Shown: positions 46,632-58,832, numbered from the stretch's first letter. The stretch is DNA of 64,000 bases from Guadua angustifolia (GCA_036346375.1 CM070508.1:17602852-17666851); one strand, 5' to 3'. The notes: generated by a model from the sequence alone, not told the origin. Numbers and translations are program-made.

Positions 46632-47947
46632 CCGAGCATCTGCAAAAGCCCTCCATTCCCTCTGAAGAGGAGGCGCCAGAGACGCGCGGCGACGTCTCCT
46701 TCCTCGAGCAAGGTGCGGATTGGATGGCGTCATTCGTCCAATATTTCGCCCACGGGACATTGCCCGAGGAAGAAGCCGAGCGTTCCCGGCTGCAAAGGCG
46801 GTCATCCGTCTACAAGCTAGTAGACGGCGCCATATACCGCAAAGGGGCACTTGGAGTCCTCTCCAAGTGCATATCTCGGGAAGAGGGCTAGTTCCTCCTC
46901 AGAGATATCCATGAAGGAACGTGCGGAGCCCACTCGTCCTTTCGGACGATCGTGAGCAAGGCGTTCCGGTTGGGATACTATTATTAACCGCGCTAGACGA
47001 CGCCGTAATCGTGGCGACTGTCGGGCGTGCGATTTCACGCCAGAATCCCACCAAATGGCCGTCTGCGCCGCAAACCATCCCACTCTCATGGCCATTCTCG
47101 ACCTGGGGGGCTGACATTCTCGGGCCTTTCCCCCGCGGTCGAAAGGGTTGCAAATTCTTGCTCGTCGCCATCGACACTTTCTCTAAGTGGATCGAGGCCG
47201 AGCCCGTATCAACCATCTCGGCTCAAGCGGCCAAACGGTTTTTTCGCAGCAATGTGGTGACACGCTTTGGGGTACCCAATCGCCTCATCACAGACAACGG
47301 CACCCAGTTCACCAGTGAGCTGTTTCAAGCCTACTGCGAAGATATCGGCACAAAAATCTGCTTCGCCTCTGTAGCTCACCCGCAGAGCAACGGAGCAGCC
47401 GAGCGGGCCAACGGCCAATTACTCCAAGGGATCAAGAAAAGAGTCTTCAGGGAACTTTCCCGACAAGGCGGTTCGTGGGTGGACGAGCTCTCTTCCGTCC
47501 TTTGGTCGGTACGCACCACCGCAAGCCGAGCTACGGGCGAAACACCCTTCCAGCTCGTCTATGGTGCCGAGGCCGTCCTTCCCGCCGAAATCGTGCTCGG
47601 GTCACCAAGAGTGAACCTGGCCGACGACATCCACCAAGGGCGCGAACGTCGCCTTGACCTCGACCTTGCCGAAGAAGCTCGTCTAAAGGCACGACTCGGC
47701 CGCCGTCTACCAAAGAAACCCTCCGCAAACTCGCGGCCAAGCGCATTCGCCCCCGCGCTCTGCAGGTCGGCGACCTCGTCCTGCGACGGATTCAGGACAC
47801 ATCGAAGGCCAACAAACTCTCCCCCAAATGGGAGGGACCATTCACGGTCGTTTCAGTGTCACGCCGGGCTGTCCGCCAAGAACGGAGGATGGCCGCGAGC
47901 TCGCCAGTTCATGGAACATCGACCAGCTACGTAAATTCTACGTCTAA
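46607..47947 (+). pseudogene. Ty3 integrase (frameshifted outside the core)
   Basis: The N-terminal part has the zinc-binding HEGTCGAHS segment near 46910, with stops and frame changes around it. The catalytic core is open at 46921-47934. The DDE triad is Asp at 47113-47115 (WGADILGPF), Asp at 47293-47295 (TDNGTQF) and Glu at 47401-47403 (AAERANG), with 35 residues between the last two. The C-terminal part (ETPFQLVYGAEAVLP) follows. The expected terminal WNIDQLRKFYV and stop at 47945-47947 lie in another frame. Confidence 0.85.
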
Positions 47948-48580
47948 AAAGCTCTCTGCGTTATATTGTAAATTAGCGACCTTTTGCATCAGTGCAACGT
48001 TTGTTCGCCTAAACGCTTCTCGCTTTCTCGTACAAGGTGCATGGCCGCTACTCACCATGTCCATCCACCTTGCGCCGCAAATGTTAAGAAGTGTCCGGAC
48101 ACGTTCGTTTTTCCCCCACCGACCTAACCTACGCCTGTCGCCCGGATAAGGTGGTCGGAGGGCCAGCGCGCGCTTTCTCTCATCTCTCCTGCGAAATGGA
48201 CTCGTACTCGCGTCCTAGAATGTACGACTTCCATTCGCAGCGGGGGCTCGGGTAGGAATGAATTACCGCGCTAAGACATTTTTGCCGCAAAACACAGCTC
48301 GCCTTCAAGCATTGTTTGCGTACGCAAGTGGTTTTTTGGCTTCGACTAAAACCGGGCTTGCGTAGCTCATACATCGACCTAGCCCACACTACGTCTATCT
48401 CGCAGCTTTTTTTTGCAGCAAAAGCGATAGAGGGACCAAAGAAAAACATCATCACAGACGCATCATTCAAGCAAATATCATTACATTTCCAACGAAGCGA
48501 TAATTTTACACACCAAGCGTCGTCCTCTAAGCGCCATGGAGAGCTTCATCTGTAGTCGGCCACCTTGGTCTCTGTGTCGA
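47948..48580. other. Spacer between integrase and the antisense gene
   Basis: The two converging transcription units meet here. No coding region is seen; polyadenylation signals are possible but not recognised with confidence. Confidence 0.4.
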
Positions 48581-51473
48581 TCACCTTCCACGGGCGTCGC
48601 GACCTTGGCGGGCCTCTTCGTGGCCGCCGACTTCGTCTTTATCCTGGTCGGCGAGGGCGGTGGCCGTCTGCGCGGCTCGCTCCAGGTCGGCCACCTTGAC
48701 TTCGAGGCCCCGAGCATGCTGCTTCTTCTTCTCAAGCCTTTGCTCGAGCCCAAGGGCCTTGTCCCGGCTGACGGCCAGATCCTTCTCCAACTGGCCGGCC
48801 CTCTGCTTCGCCCGGTCTAGCTCCTCCTCGGACTGGCGCGACGCCTCAAGCTCGGCCGCCTTGGTCTCAAGGGTCCGGGCATGCTGCTTCTCCTGCTGAA
48901 GCTCTTGCTCAAGCCCGAGGACCTTGCTCCGGCTTAGAGAAAGGCGCTCCTCCGCCAGGCCTGCGGTCTTCTTCCACTGCTCCAGCTCTTGCTCGAGCAT
49001 GAGCACCTTCTTCTCGGAGGCAGCAGCATCATCCTGGGCCCGACGGGAGGCAGACCTTTCTTGCTCGAGCTCTCGCTCAAGACCAAGGACATGCCCCTTT
49101 GTCTCGCTGACCTTTTGCTCCGCCTCGCGGCACCTCTTCACCATTGTAGCATTTATGAGCTTGAGGTCGGTCACCTTTTCCTCTAGCCTCGTGACCCGGG
49201 CTTCGCTTTCTTCGTAAAATTGGGCCAAGGAGGCGGGGACGATCAACACCTCTTCGAAATTGGCTAGGGTCCTTTTGAGAAGCTGCCGAAAGAGGAAACT
49301 CTAAGCAAAACCCCACAAAAATCGGAGAGGAAGGATCATCGCGGCAGCAGTTCCTTACCTTAGCAACATCGGTCTTGTGAGTTTCACGAATCGCTCAAAA
49401 TCTCCCCTTTGAATATCATCCGAAGCCGGCAGGGGGAACGACTGAGCCGGAATCCTTAAAGAGGCGGGTTGTCCGAGGATGACGAATCTCCCCGAGCTCG
49501 GCATTCGCCATGGGGCACTAGACCCCACTCCTGAGCGGCGCTCTCGCTCGGGGACTGCTCGCTATCCGCCCGAGCAGGTCGCTCGCTCGGGGCAGGCACC
49601 CTCTCGTCTCGAGCAAGCGCCTCGCCCGGGGGCTCCGCGCCCTGACGAGCGGTCTCTTCGACCGTCGCCACGGGGTCGACCTCCTCGCCTCCCTCCGTTC
49701 CCCCGGCCATCACAAGGTCTGCGGCCTCGGAGAGCAAGCCCTCTAAAGCATAATACGCAAGCTCGTAAGCCATTTTGCGGCAGTCCGGGAGGGCCCTACG
49801 AGCTATCAACGCCCACGTCAGGAGAGTGGGGTTAGCTCGGGCGCGCAAGACAAAAAGCGAAGAGAGAAAATCAAAACAAGGATAAAAACCGACGCTCACC
49901 TTTGGCCGGGCCTCCTTCGCTGCCCGCGGGTAGGTCCGCCGCCGCTGAGATCACCAGCTCGGCCCTCTTCTCGGCGGCCTGGGTAATCTTCGCCAGCTTG
50001 GGGTCGACCGCTTCCATGTCGGCCTCCTCTAGCGTTGCCTCCAGATGCTCGGGTTCCGTCGCAAGAGGCTTCGCCCGGCCAACGATCCCAAACTCCCGAG
50101 CCTTAGAGGCTCGCGCAAGTTGGTCCTTCGCCTCGGCGAGCTCCCTCCTCAGCGCCTCCCGCTCGATCTGCACCATTCCTTCGATCAATCGCCCCTCCGC
50201 CGCGATTTGTTCGATTTGAACTTCCAGGCTATAATTCTTCAGCCAAAGCCTCAGGCGGCTTACCTCCTCCTTCCGGTCAGCGTACTCCAGATGCCGCTTC
50301 GGAGGGTCCCCCGGCGCGGCTGCGTGCCTCTTCGACGACCGGGTGCTTGCCGGAGGCGCGGTTAGTCTCTTGCTCCTTCCCCTTTTTGCCTTAGCCGCGG
50401 GCGCGAGCACCTTGCCGCCGCCGGCTTTGGCTTTAAGGTCGGCTACGCCCAGCTCCAGGGCAAGCTTCTCCTGCCAAGGGGAGCCACCCGTCACAAAAAG
50501 CAGAATACGGTCCCGCTAACGCCCAGAAGACTCGGATGCTCTCCCCGAGCATGAAGGGCCGGAGACTCTTACCACGCTGCCCCGCTCGAACACGTTCAGC
50601 GGGACCTGGCGTTTCTTCTCGAGCTCCTTGCCCTTGGGGGTCCCGAACATCTCGCCGACCCTCTTCTCCACCCAGTCGTAGCCCGGGGCTGGTATCGTGT
50701 CGCGCAAAGATGTCATCACGAGTCCGAGCAGCGCGTATGAAGCAAGACTATCACGAGTCGGGAGGGCATACCTGAGTCAGCTTCACGGGTGAGGTCGTCC
50801 CACCCGGTGATTTTGAAGAAGGGATGCTCTCTCCTCCGCAGAGGGGATATCCTATTCCGGAGAAAGTCACGGACGATGTCGCGCCCAGAGAGCCCCATGG
50901 TCGCGAGCTCGTGGATCGTCATCAAGATCCGCTCCTCATCGGGATCGGTGGCGGCATGGCGTCTCGATGGCGGCGCCGCCTCCCGTATAGCGCAGGAGCT
51001 GTCTGCGGCTTCGCGAGTAGAACCAATGGTCGGCCCGATCGCGACGAGTCCTTGAGAGTAAAGATGGGGAACTCGTACGGGCGGACGGCCCGCAAGCGGA
51101 AGTAAAGAGAGCCGGTGGGGGAAGACCCGCCGGTGCGGAAAAGATTGTAGAAATGCAAGAAGAGGCTTGGCGTAGGAAGGGTACCCACGAAGCCTTCACA
51201 GAGGTGGGCGAAGAGGTTCAACACAAGGATGGAATTGGGGTTCAGATGAGTGAGCTCACACCGGCATTGTACGAGCACGTCCCCAAGGAACTCGCTCTCC
51301 GGCAGCCGGAGCCCGTTGACGGTGTAGAGGTCGCACGAGACTATCTCGTCGTCGTGCGGCGCTGGGGCTCCCTCGCTCTCCGGGATCCTCCAGGTATGGG
51401 CGTCTAGGTACCCGAGCTCCTCCAAAACCCGGAGCCTCTCCGCCGTGATCTTGCTCGCCCCGAACCGCGCCAT
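48581..51473 (-). pseudogene. Antisense accessory gene of the Ty3 element (Transposase_28 + coiled coil)
   Basis: The start is probably ATG at 51473 (MARFGASKITAERL). The first part encodes the Transposase_28-like region with HLNPNSI, LFAHLCEGFVG and SLYFRLRAV. A frame change near 50950 leads to ERILMTIHELATMGLSGRDI and ITGWDDLTREADS, followed by a plausible splice donor (TCAG|GTATGC). Further pieces are DTIPAPGYDWVEKRVGEMFG (about 50690), a basic/Ala-rich part with heptads (49871-50494), and a long coiled coil rich in LEQELEQ/LEKDLA (48581-49249). Splicing is likely, but at least one frameshift is also present. Tat elements are known to carry antisense extra frames here; their role is unknown. 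It is homologous to the remnant at 3338-4623. Confidence 0.65.
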
Positions 51474-51939
51474 GGGAGGACTCGGAAGATGAGCTGCTGC
51501 AGTAGAGAGAAGGAGCTCGGAGGTTGTCAAGGGTCTTTGGCGGAGTTCTTATCGCGAGCAATAAGAGTAAAGGAAGGAAGGCGAATGAAGCGCCCCCTTG
51601 ATTATTTCAGGCGGAGGAGCCGAAGGGTCGGTAACGGCAACGATTGCCGACAGCGTGGCGAGACGTCCCCAAGCGGTCTGACCAGTATGATCCCAAGAGA
51701 AAAGCTATCGAACCGCACCACGACGCTTCGCGGGGAAGGAACCGCTCCAATTTTTCCCGCGCACCCCTCACGAGCGCTATTTTGCTCGGGCCCCGGCCGA
51801 GCACGCTCGGTCTCGCGGGATCGCACCTTTACCCGAGCATGGTTGCTCGGATGCCGCGGCAGTTCTTCGCCGCTCGACTCCAATCCCTCTGTAAAAGTCT
51901 AAGAGGCTTAAGGCGGAGGCCTTGGTACGGCCTTTTCCC

Positions 51940-51960
51940 CCTTTAGCCTCGGGGGCTAGC
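51940..51960 (+). other. Polypurine tract region of the Ty3 element
   Basis: The sequence CCTCGGGGGCTAGC directly precedes the 3' LTR, as in other Tat elements. Second-strand synthesis would be primed here. Confidence 0.65.
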
Positions 51961-52663
51961 TGTCGGGGATTGGCTACACTGTACCGGTACGACCATCCAA
52001 AGCTCGGGACTAGGCCGACCATGCTCTTGCCCGGATGTCGCCTGCGAGGCCGACCTTCGGACTAGCCCGGCTCACGGAACTACCCCGCCCCCGAGCGAGC
52101 CAAGCCCGGGGGCCCGCGACAAGGCGACGTGGTATTAAATGCCAGCGGCTCGAGGATCGCCGCCGGAGACTCTGTTGCCACGGTCTGCGCCGACTTGGGT
52201 CGGCACCATCGCACCCACGTCCGTGGTGCCGTGGCGGCGGCCACCTGACCGCCCACGCCCTCTCGCAGAGAACGCCCTGTAATTACTGACTTGTCTCCTG
52301 TAAATTCCCTATAAATACCCCCTGGCACAATGTATTAGGGGTTGGACCTTCTGTACTACACCCATACTTGCACACCCCGCTTGCTCACGGGAGCCCCTAG
52401 CATTGATCAGGCCCCCGGGCAAGTGCTTTGTAACCCGTTTTCGCATACTAGTGCAATCACTGGACGTAGGGTTATTATCTCCCCCGCGAGAGGCCCGAAC
52501 CAGGTAAAAAACGTCCCCCCGAGTTCTCCGGTTGTCCCGCTTGCCTCGACCCGTAGCTCGGCACGCCCTTGGACGTACGACCCTTGCGGGAAAGGGGCCT
52601 GAAGTTGATCCCTCATTCGACAAGTAAGCTCGGTGAAGGACCCCCTGTCCCGAATCGCCGACA
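51961..52663 (+). repeat. 3' LTR of the Ty3 element
   Basis: 703 bases, TGTCGGGG...CCGACA, with TATAAATA at 52310-52317. Compared with the 5' LTR it has one early substitution (A at 51999 for G at 41250), a cluster of differences at about 52130-52280, and an otherwise matching 3' half. Confidence 0.95.
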
Positions 52664-52668
52664 ATAAC

Positions 52669-53350
52669 TATATGGTGGAATGAGTAGCAGCTAAGAGATT
52701 ATATTAGAATGAGTAGTAGCTAAGAGATTGTATTGGAATAGGTACCAGCTAAGGGGGATCGATCAATCAAGAATTAGGCATGCTATTAGAGGTTGAAGTA
52801 GAAAGTTAGAGTGGTGAGAAGAGATAGAAGACAATGTTCAGTGGGTAGCCGGCTGTGAGGGATTATACATTCAAGGTAGGTCTCCCATGGTACATTGGTG
52901 TATGCATAAGCAATATACTCTAATACTATGTAAACTAATAAAATAATTTATCACACATATAATCAACATATTGCTTTGAGATTAAATAGAGATACATATG
53001 CATACATATATTTTGAAAAAGAGTAACTAATGTAGGAGAATAGAGGCATGTATGCAACTACATGATCCATTCATGATGGAGCAACAACTTAGTATACTCA
53101 ATTATTTTGTTCCATCAAGATCATATGTCAATTATATTCTTCATTTTTTATTTTTCCTCAAGTTTCTATTGTCATTTCCAATGTCTTAAAATCCTAAATA
53201 ATTTATAAGATATGTAAACATATCCTCAAACATCTAAATTATATCATCTAATACTAAAAACTTTAAAACAAAACTAACCGGCCAAATGCGCGGGCCACCT
53301 GCTAGTTTTAGAGAACGACGCCTCAATTTCTAGATGTTAGGCGAAGTTCT
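52669..53350. other. Unassigned AT-rich DNA right of the Ty3 insertion
   Basis: It includes a short imperfect tandem repeat (GAATGAGTAGCAGCTAAGAG and variants, 52679-52760). No gene seen. Confidence 0.35.
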
Positions 53351-53353
53351 TGT

Positions 53354-54956
53354 CACCACTACAGAACACCACATCACTGCCGGTTCCAAACTGGCATCAC
53401 TGTCGGGTATTGGAACCGACAGTACGTAATCGGCAGTGATAGTCAGACTATCACTGCCGGTTGTGGAACCGGCAGTGATAGTCTGTATTACTGCCGGTTC
53501 TAGAACTAGAACCGGCAGTGATAGTATAAATCCAAAAATCGCTTGATAAAATCAAAAAATATATTTATTTGCACCTGAACCAACCTGTAGTCACAAGTCA
53601 CGCGATTTTCGCGCGAAATACGCGCGCGTGCGGTTGCTAGGATTCAAACCTGTGACCTACTGCTTCGCGTAAACACTCCTTACCATCCCACCTAACACAC
53701 ACTTCTCAACTAGTATAAGATATATGTTCCTTTTATCCCTTCACATCTGAAAGTTTCAACGATTATTTGGACATTCAAATGACTTCAAATAAAAATGTTG
53801 TCAACTACAAAGTTGTAGATCTCATCAAGAGCTACAATTTTCATATAAATTTTATTTTCATCCGACTCCATATGCAAAAGTTATGATTTTTTTCAAAAAA
53901 TAGTATCATTACGGTTCGATTCGAACGGCGATATCTATTATCACTGCGGTTCTTGTTGAGAACAAGCGGTGATAATAGCCTCACCGACAGCTCGTATTCG
54001 AATAGGCTAATATTTTTAAAAATCATAACTTTTACTCTGAAGTCGGATGAAGATAAACTATATTGTAGCTCTCGATGAATAACAACTTGACATTCTTTAT
54101 TTGAAGTCATTAAATGTCCAAATAATCGTTAACAACTTTTATCTCTACATTTTCAAAAGTTTCAACGATTATTTGGACATCTAAATGACTTCAAATAAAA
54201 AAGTTGTCAACTACAAAGTTGTAGATCTCATCGAGAGCTACAATTTTCATATAAATTTTGTCTCCATCCGACTTCGTATGTAAAAGCTATAATTTTTTCA
54301 AAAAATAGTATCATTACCGGTTCGATTCCAAACCGGCAGTAATACTATTATCACTGCCGGTTCTCAACCGATAATAGCCTCACCGACAGTTCGTATTCCG
54401 AACCGGCTAATATTTTTTGAAAAAATCATAACTTTTGCATACGGAGTCGGATGGAGACAAAATAAATAGCTCTCGATGAGATCTATAACTTTTAGTTGAT
54501 AATTTTTTATTTGAAGTCATTTAAATGTCCAAATAATCGTTAACAACTTTTATCTCTACATATTCGAAAGTTTCAACGATTATTTGGATGTCTAACTGAC
54601 TTCAAATAAAAAACTTGTCAACTACAAAGTTGTAGATCTCATCGAGAGCTACAATTTTCATATAAATTTTATCTCCATCCGACTTCGTATGCAAAAGTTA
54701 TGATTTTTTCAAAAAGTATTATCACTGCCGGTTCAATTCCGAACCGGCAGTGATACTTCCTCCATTATCACTGCCGGGTTCTTGTTGAGAACCGGCAGTG
54801 ATAATAACTTATCACTGCCGGTTTTTAAGAAGAATCGGCAATAATAGTATCATTGCCGGTTTAGCTTTTGAACCGGCAGTAAAAGTGTTATCACTGTCGG
54901 TTCTAGTCGAACCGGCAGTGATAGACCGGCAAGAATGAGGTTTTTTTGTAGTAGTG
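53354..54956. mobile_element. Non-autonomous CACTA (En/Spm) element
   Basis: The left end is CACCACTACAGAACACC; the right end read inward is CACTACTACAAAAAAACC. TGT is duplicated at 53351-53353 and 54957-54959. Length is 1603 bases. Both ends carry many inverted TATCACTGCCGG/CCGGCAGTGATA units, the subterminal binding-site arrays of CACTA elements. The interior has a ~150-base segment (TTTCAACGATTATTTGGAC...) present in direct and inverted copies near 53755, 54010, 54160, 54410 and 54570. No transposase. Confidence 0.85.
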
Positions 54957-54959
54957 TGT

Positions 54960-55578
54960 GTTTCAGATGAGGCCGCACCATACATGCATGCAACGGCTAG
55001 CTGATCCAACAACGCTAGCTGATGATAAAGCAGCAGCAAGTTGTTACCACCAGTTTTAGATTAGATTAGATCCGAGTGGACACCAAATCATCATTCATGT
55101 TTAGGAAATGATCCGAGTGCAAAGAACAAGCCGTTGCAAAGTAGTCTCTGATAAGCACCCCATAGATTTAATAAGATTAGGCCCACTTGCTATGGAGAGC
55201 TGAGAAGTGATTGAGAGGCCGGTCGTACAAGATGTGGGGTACATACATGTAGAAGACAAGCACTAGTCCGCCACATGAAAGCCACATGGTTTGGCAATTA
55301 TAGATGCACAACATGATGATTATTTGGAGCTAACCATGCATATGTGGAACTTAATGGTGGAATCTTTCGTCGAGGAACAAGAAGTATAAGTAAGCTCATG
55401 ATGGCATGGCCTAACTGAAAAAAAAACCTTCATCGCCTTGATCACTTGACCACCAACTGATTAAGACAAAGCTTAAAATAAAGACTTAGTTCACCCAATG
55501 TGAAGATTACCGCTCTCAATGTAATTATTTTATGTAGAATTACACTGAGTGCTCAGTGAAGTTCATCGAATATATAAT
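54960..55578. other. Unassigned intergenic DNA
   Basis: No ORF or bounded repeat recognised. Confidence 0.3.
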
Positions 55579-55926
55579 AGGAAGCCTCTGTTCTACTCTT
55601 GGGAGTAGTTACTCCCTACACTATATATCACGTAATGAAGGGTATATGCTTATAGTATACGAGTATATAAGATTATCTATGTGGTATTTATATTTTTTCA
55701 GAGATGGTATGCACATGTTTTTAGATATACTCTATTTTATATGCGTATATAAAGGTATTTACAAAATACGCTAAAACTATGCATTCCCTTGCAATTTTTT
55801 CATCTAGTTCATGTTGAAATATCTTATAATTTGTATATGAGTGTACCCAAAGTGATAAATGAGAATTTCAAGTTCGTTTATGTGGTATTTCAGAGGTAGG
55901 AGTAACTACACCCGAAATACAAGGTG
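55579..55926 (+). mobile_element. Micron-like MITE, copy 4
   Basis: The left end is CTACTCTTGGGAGTAGTTAC; the right end is GGAGTAACTACACCCGAAAT, followed by TATATA/TGTGTG sequence. It shares the interior of copy 2 (TATTTACAAAATACGCTAAA). Confidence 0.55.
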
Positions 55927-55964
55927 TATATATGTGTGTATGTATATATGTATATGTATGTATA

Positions 55965-56032
55965 TAATTTCAAATTCGTTTGCGTGGTATTTCAGATGTG
56001 GGAGTAACTACACCCGGAGTAGAAGGTATATA
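55965..56032 (+). mobile_element. Micron-like MITE, 3' end fragment
   Basis: It repeats the last ~65 bases of copy 4 (TTTCAAATTCGTTT...GGGAGTAACTACACCCGGAG) between two TATATG/TGTGTATG tracts. This looks like a local duplication of element end plus microsatellite. Confidence 0.5.
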
Positions 56033-56289
56033 TATGTGTGTATGTATATATGTATAGTATAATTACCTAGGGTACCATAGTGCCTGGGCACTATGATCTA
56101 AAAAGGATATTTTCTCTATGTATTTTCATGTGAAATTTTTAGGATGCTGTGTTTAACCAATTTGCTAACTAATTCAAACTAGAGCTTTCCTTTTTGATAA
56201 TAGTTTGGTTGTAAGTATGTGATGATTATATATATAAATCAACAAAGTATGTGATCCAAACTCGTTCAAAATCTTTGAATTTAAATATA
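56033..56289. other. Unassigned AT-rich DNA
   Basis: No recognised content. Confidence 0.3.
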
Positions 56290-56470
56290 TTTTGTTCATG
56301 GGTATATATCTTTCAAATGAGATTGAGCTTCATCTTCTAATTTTGCAGGATTGTAGAAGCTCACCTCCCATACATATGGTAATTTTTTAAGAATTTTTCA
56401 AAACTTTTAAGGGTGGTTTTCACGGAGTTTTCACCGGAAGGGTGGTTTGCACCACATATTTGCCCATGTA
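56290..56470 (+). repeat. Single diverged arm of the 7.0-8.6 kb foldback family
   Basis: It contains the same landmark order as the array arm: CTTTCAAATGAGATTGAGCT, ATTTTGCAGGATTGTAGAAG, CATATGGTAATTTTTTAAGA, GGTGGTTTTCACGGAGTTTT. Only one arm is present. Confidence 0.7.
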
Positions 56471-56480
56471 TATACACACA

Positions 56481-57152
56481 TAGGGGTGGAAAAATAGCTC
56501 GAGGCTCGCGGCTCGGCTCGGCTCGGCTCGGTGCATCAACGAGCTGAGCCCGAGCCTACCGTCTGGCTCGATGCTACAATGAGCTGAGCCCGAGCCGGCT
56601 CGCGAGCGGCTCGTTAGGCTCGGTAAAATTCAGACATTCAGAATCACTTTCACTAATCACTAATCAATTATCCAAATTACATGAGGCTTAATTTTAATAC
56701 AAAATTAGCCATAGCCCACAGACATTCAATCGGCTTGGCATTCATACAGTCATATTGAACAAGGAACATACAATGAAATATAGAATGCATGAGGGTTTAG
56801 TGATTCCGTCTGACATAAGAAACATAACACAAAGTGTATACAAAAGTAACAAAACACCCTTCCATAGTTCCATACTTCCATGGTTTCATTTCTATAGTTT
56901 TATTCCATTCTTGCAGTCTTGCAGACTCCAGAAGTCCAGAGGAGAGCAGTAGAACTAGAGGCTAGAGCACTAAGGCGGGCCCACATGCCAGGCGGCTCAC
57001 GAGCCGACTCGGCTCGAGGCTCGACCGAGCCCGAGCCGAGCTTGGTTTTCAGCTCGACAAAGACAATGAGCCGAGCCTGGCTCGGCTCGCAAACTGACAA
57101 GCTCGGTCGAGCTGAGCCGAGCTTGGCTCGGCTCGGCTCGATTCCACCCCTA
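56481..57152. mobile_element. Non-autonomous hAT element with GGCTCGGCTCG arrays (copy 2)
   Basis: It has the same ends as the element at 23191 (TAGGGGTGGAAAAATAGCTC on the left, TAGGGGTGGAATCGAGCCGA read inward on the right) and shares interior sequence with it. 672 bases. Flanks are TACACACA (56473-56480) and CACACACA (57153-57160), matching at seven of eight positions in a CA-rich site. Confidence 0.8.
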
Positions 57153-57179
57153 CACACACACACATATATATATATATAT

Positions 57180-57532
57180 CTTTTACTCCCGGGAGTAATT
57201 ACTCCCACCTCTGAAATACCACCTAAACGAATTTGAAATACTCATTTATTACTTTGGGTACACTCATACATTAATTATAAGAAACTCCAATGTGAGCCGC
57301 ATGAAAAAATTGCAAGGAAGTCCATGATTTTTAGCGTATTTTGCAAATACCTTCATATATCCGCATTAAAGGAGTATGTCTAAAAAATACACATATTACC
57401 TCTGAAAAAATGTACATACCACCAAGATGATCTTATATACTCGTATACTACGCGTACATACCCTCCGTCGCATGAGATACCCTATACGTTGTGAGATACG
57501 GCATAGGGAGTAATTACTCCCGGGAGTAGAAA
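57180..57532 (-). mobile_element. Micron-like MITE, copy 5, inverted
   Basis: It reads from TTTTACTCCCGGGAGTAATT to GGGAGTAATTACTCCCGGGA, the reverse complement of copy 2 in interior order, with (TA)n at 57165-57178 on its left. It lies 27 bases from the hAT element. Confidence 0.6.
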
Positions 57533-58832
57533 AGAGGATAGAGAGAGAGAGGACAACATTGATGAAGCTGATAGACGTCCCGATCTACACGTAAGCGTTG
57601 TACACTGCACCTGTCCATCATAATTTACTAACCTAAACATATCATGATAGCAAAGGACCACATGATCAAAACTAGGTGGAGCTAACAAACAAGGCAAATT
57701 TTGGATAGATTCCTGCATTTCTGCCCAGTTCCAAGAGAGTCCCAAACACTTGCACTTTCAAGTCTCAGTTTGGAACGGATATACAGTATGTTTTTGCTAA
57801 GGGCGGAATTATACTCTTCTTCCTGAGAAAATTCCACTTGCCAAAAGGCCCAACTCTGTCAAAAAATTGTTTTTTTAATCAAACCTTTGATGTTTGTATT
57901 AAACCGGCTTGAATAACCGAACTAGAGTGCATTTATATCGGCAGTTCTGCTCAACTACTAAAAAGTTGATGCAAATTATGTATGTTTCAATCTTCTCAGG
58001 GAAAAGCTTATCTTTGCGACAGAAGGTTAGCTTTGCACGAGTGCCCTATCATTGAGGGATCACAAAAAATGCTCCTCTCCCCTATCCTCTGTCAACTTTA
58101 GGTTTCGTTCCCTTTCAACTTTTCAGCATTGCCGGATTAGAGAGATCAATGGCACGGTCGATTTGCAAGCCATCCAACTAAGCGGGCAAATTAAGGCGAA
58201 ATGACGAGACATGCACGGGAGCTAGCGGATCATGGAGGCAAACTACGCTGCACACTATGATCACCAACGATGATACATATGAATCCCTAATGTAGCGATC
58301 AATTAGCTAGACAGGAGAAGTGCTATGTGTACCGAAATGGGGTACGCACGAAGTACCGACCAGTGCTGGTAATGGGGCAAGGCCCAGCCTGAACCCTACT
58401 CTGGGCCCATATTGTTAGGGGTAGGTCTCAACACTCATCCAGCCCACTCATAAGTGGTGGAACCCAATTCAGTCGAACCTGTTAAGCTCTTTTCAACCCT
58501 TAGGATAGCCTATTAAAACAGAAGTACTAGTAAGCCTCTAGGCCTTCGCTTCTTTTCAACCCTACTCGGAACTATCCTTTTTAAGCTGGCCTATTTTAAA
58601 GAGGCCTAGTAACAGCAAATCAAGAACCCAAGCCCTTGTAAGCACGGCCCATTGTATATCTAATCAGAAGTGCTTGACCCATAAACAGTCGCGGGTCCCA
58701 CATCACAACTCCCTTTCACCTCGATGACTCATGCTAACCAGGTGCATAGAATGTATCAAGTCGGTATACGTACATCCAACATTTATGTACTTACCTATCC
58801 GTACTCTTCACTGGCGCCTCCTCCGGCGTGTG
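57533..58832. other. Unassigned intergenic DNA
   Basis: It has no convincing ORF. A segment at 58330-58700 (GTACCGAAATGGGGTACGCA, then GGGCCCA-rich sequence) looks repeat-derived but shows no matching ends. Confidence 0.3.

Larger units (their letters stand above)
41212..52663 (+). mobile_element. Complete Tat-lineage Ty3 LTR retrotransposon
   Basis: 11.45 kb, flanked by the target duplication ATAAC (41207-41211 and 52664-52668). LTRs of 709 and 703 bases begin TGTCGGGGATTGG and end GCCGACA. The order is gag, protease, reverse transcriptase, RNase H, second RNase H, integrase (plus strand), then an antisense accessory gene and the purine tract. The extra RNase H and the antisense gene after integrase mark the Tat lineage (RIRE2/Grande/Retand group). 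The pol frame is broken many times, so as written it cannot make a polyprotein, although the LTRs are very similar. Confidence 0.93.

Noticed and set aside
53630..53690. tRNA-like GATTCAAACCTGTGACC in the CACTA element
   Set aside because: Resembles an inverted tRNA T-arm but lacks the rest of the molecule; it is a recurrent part of such elements.
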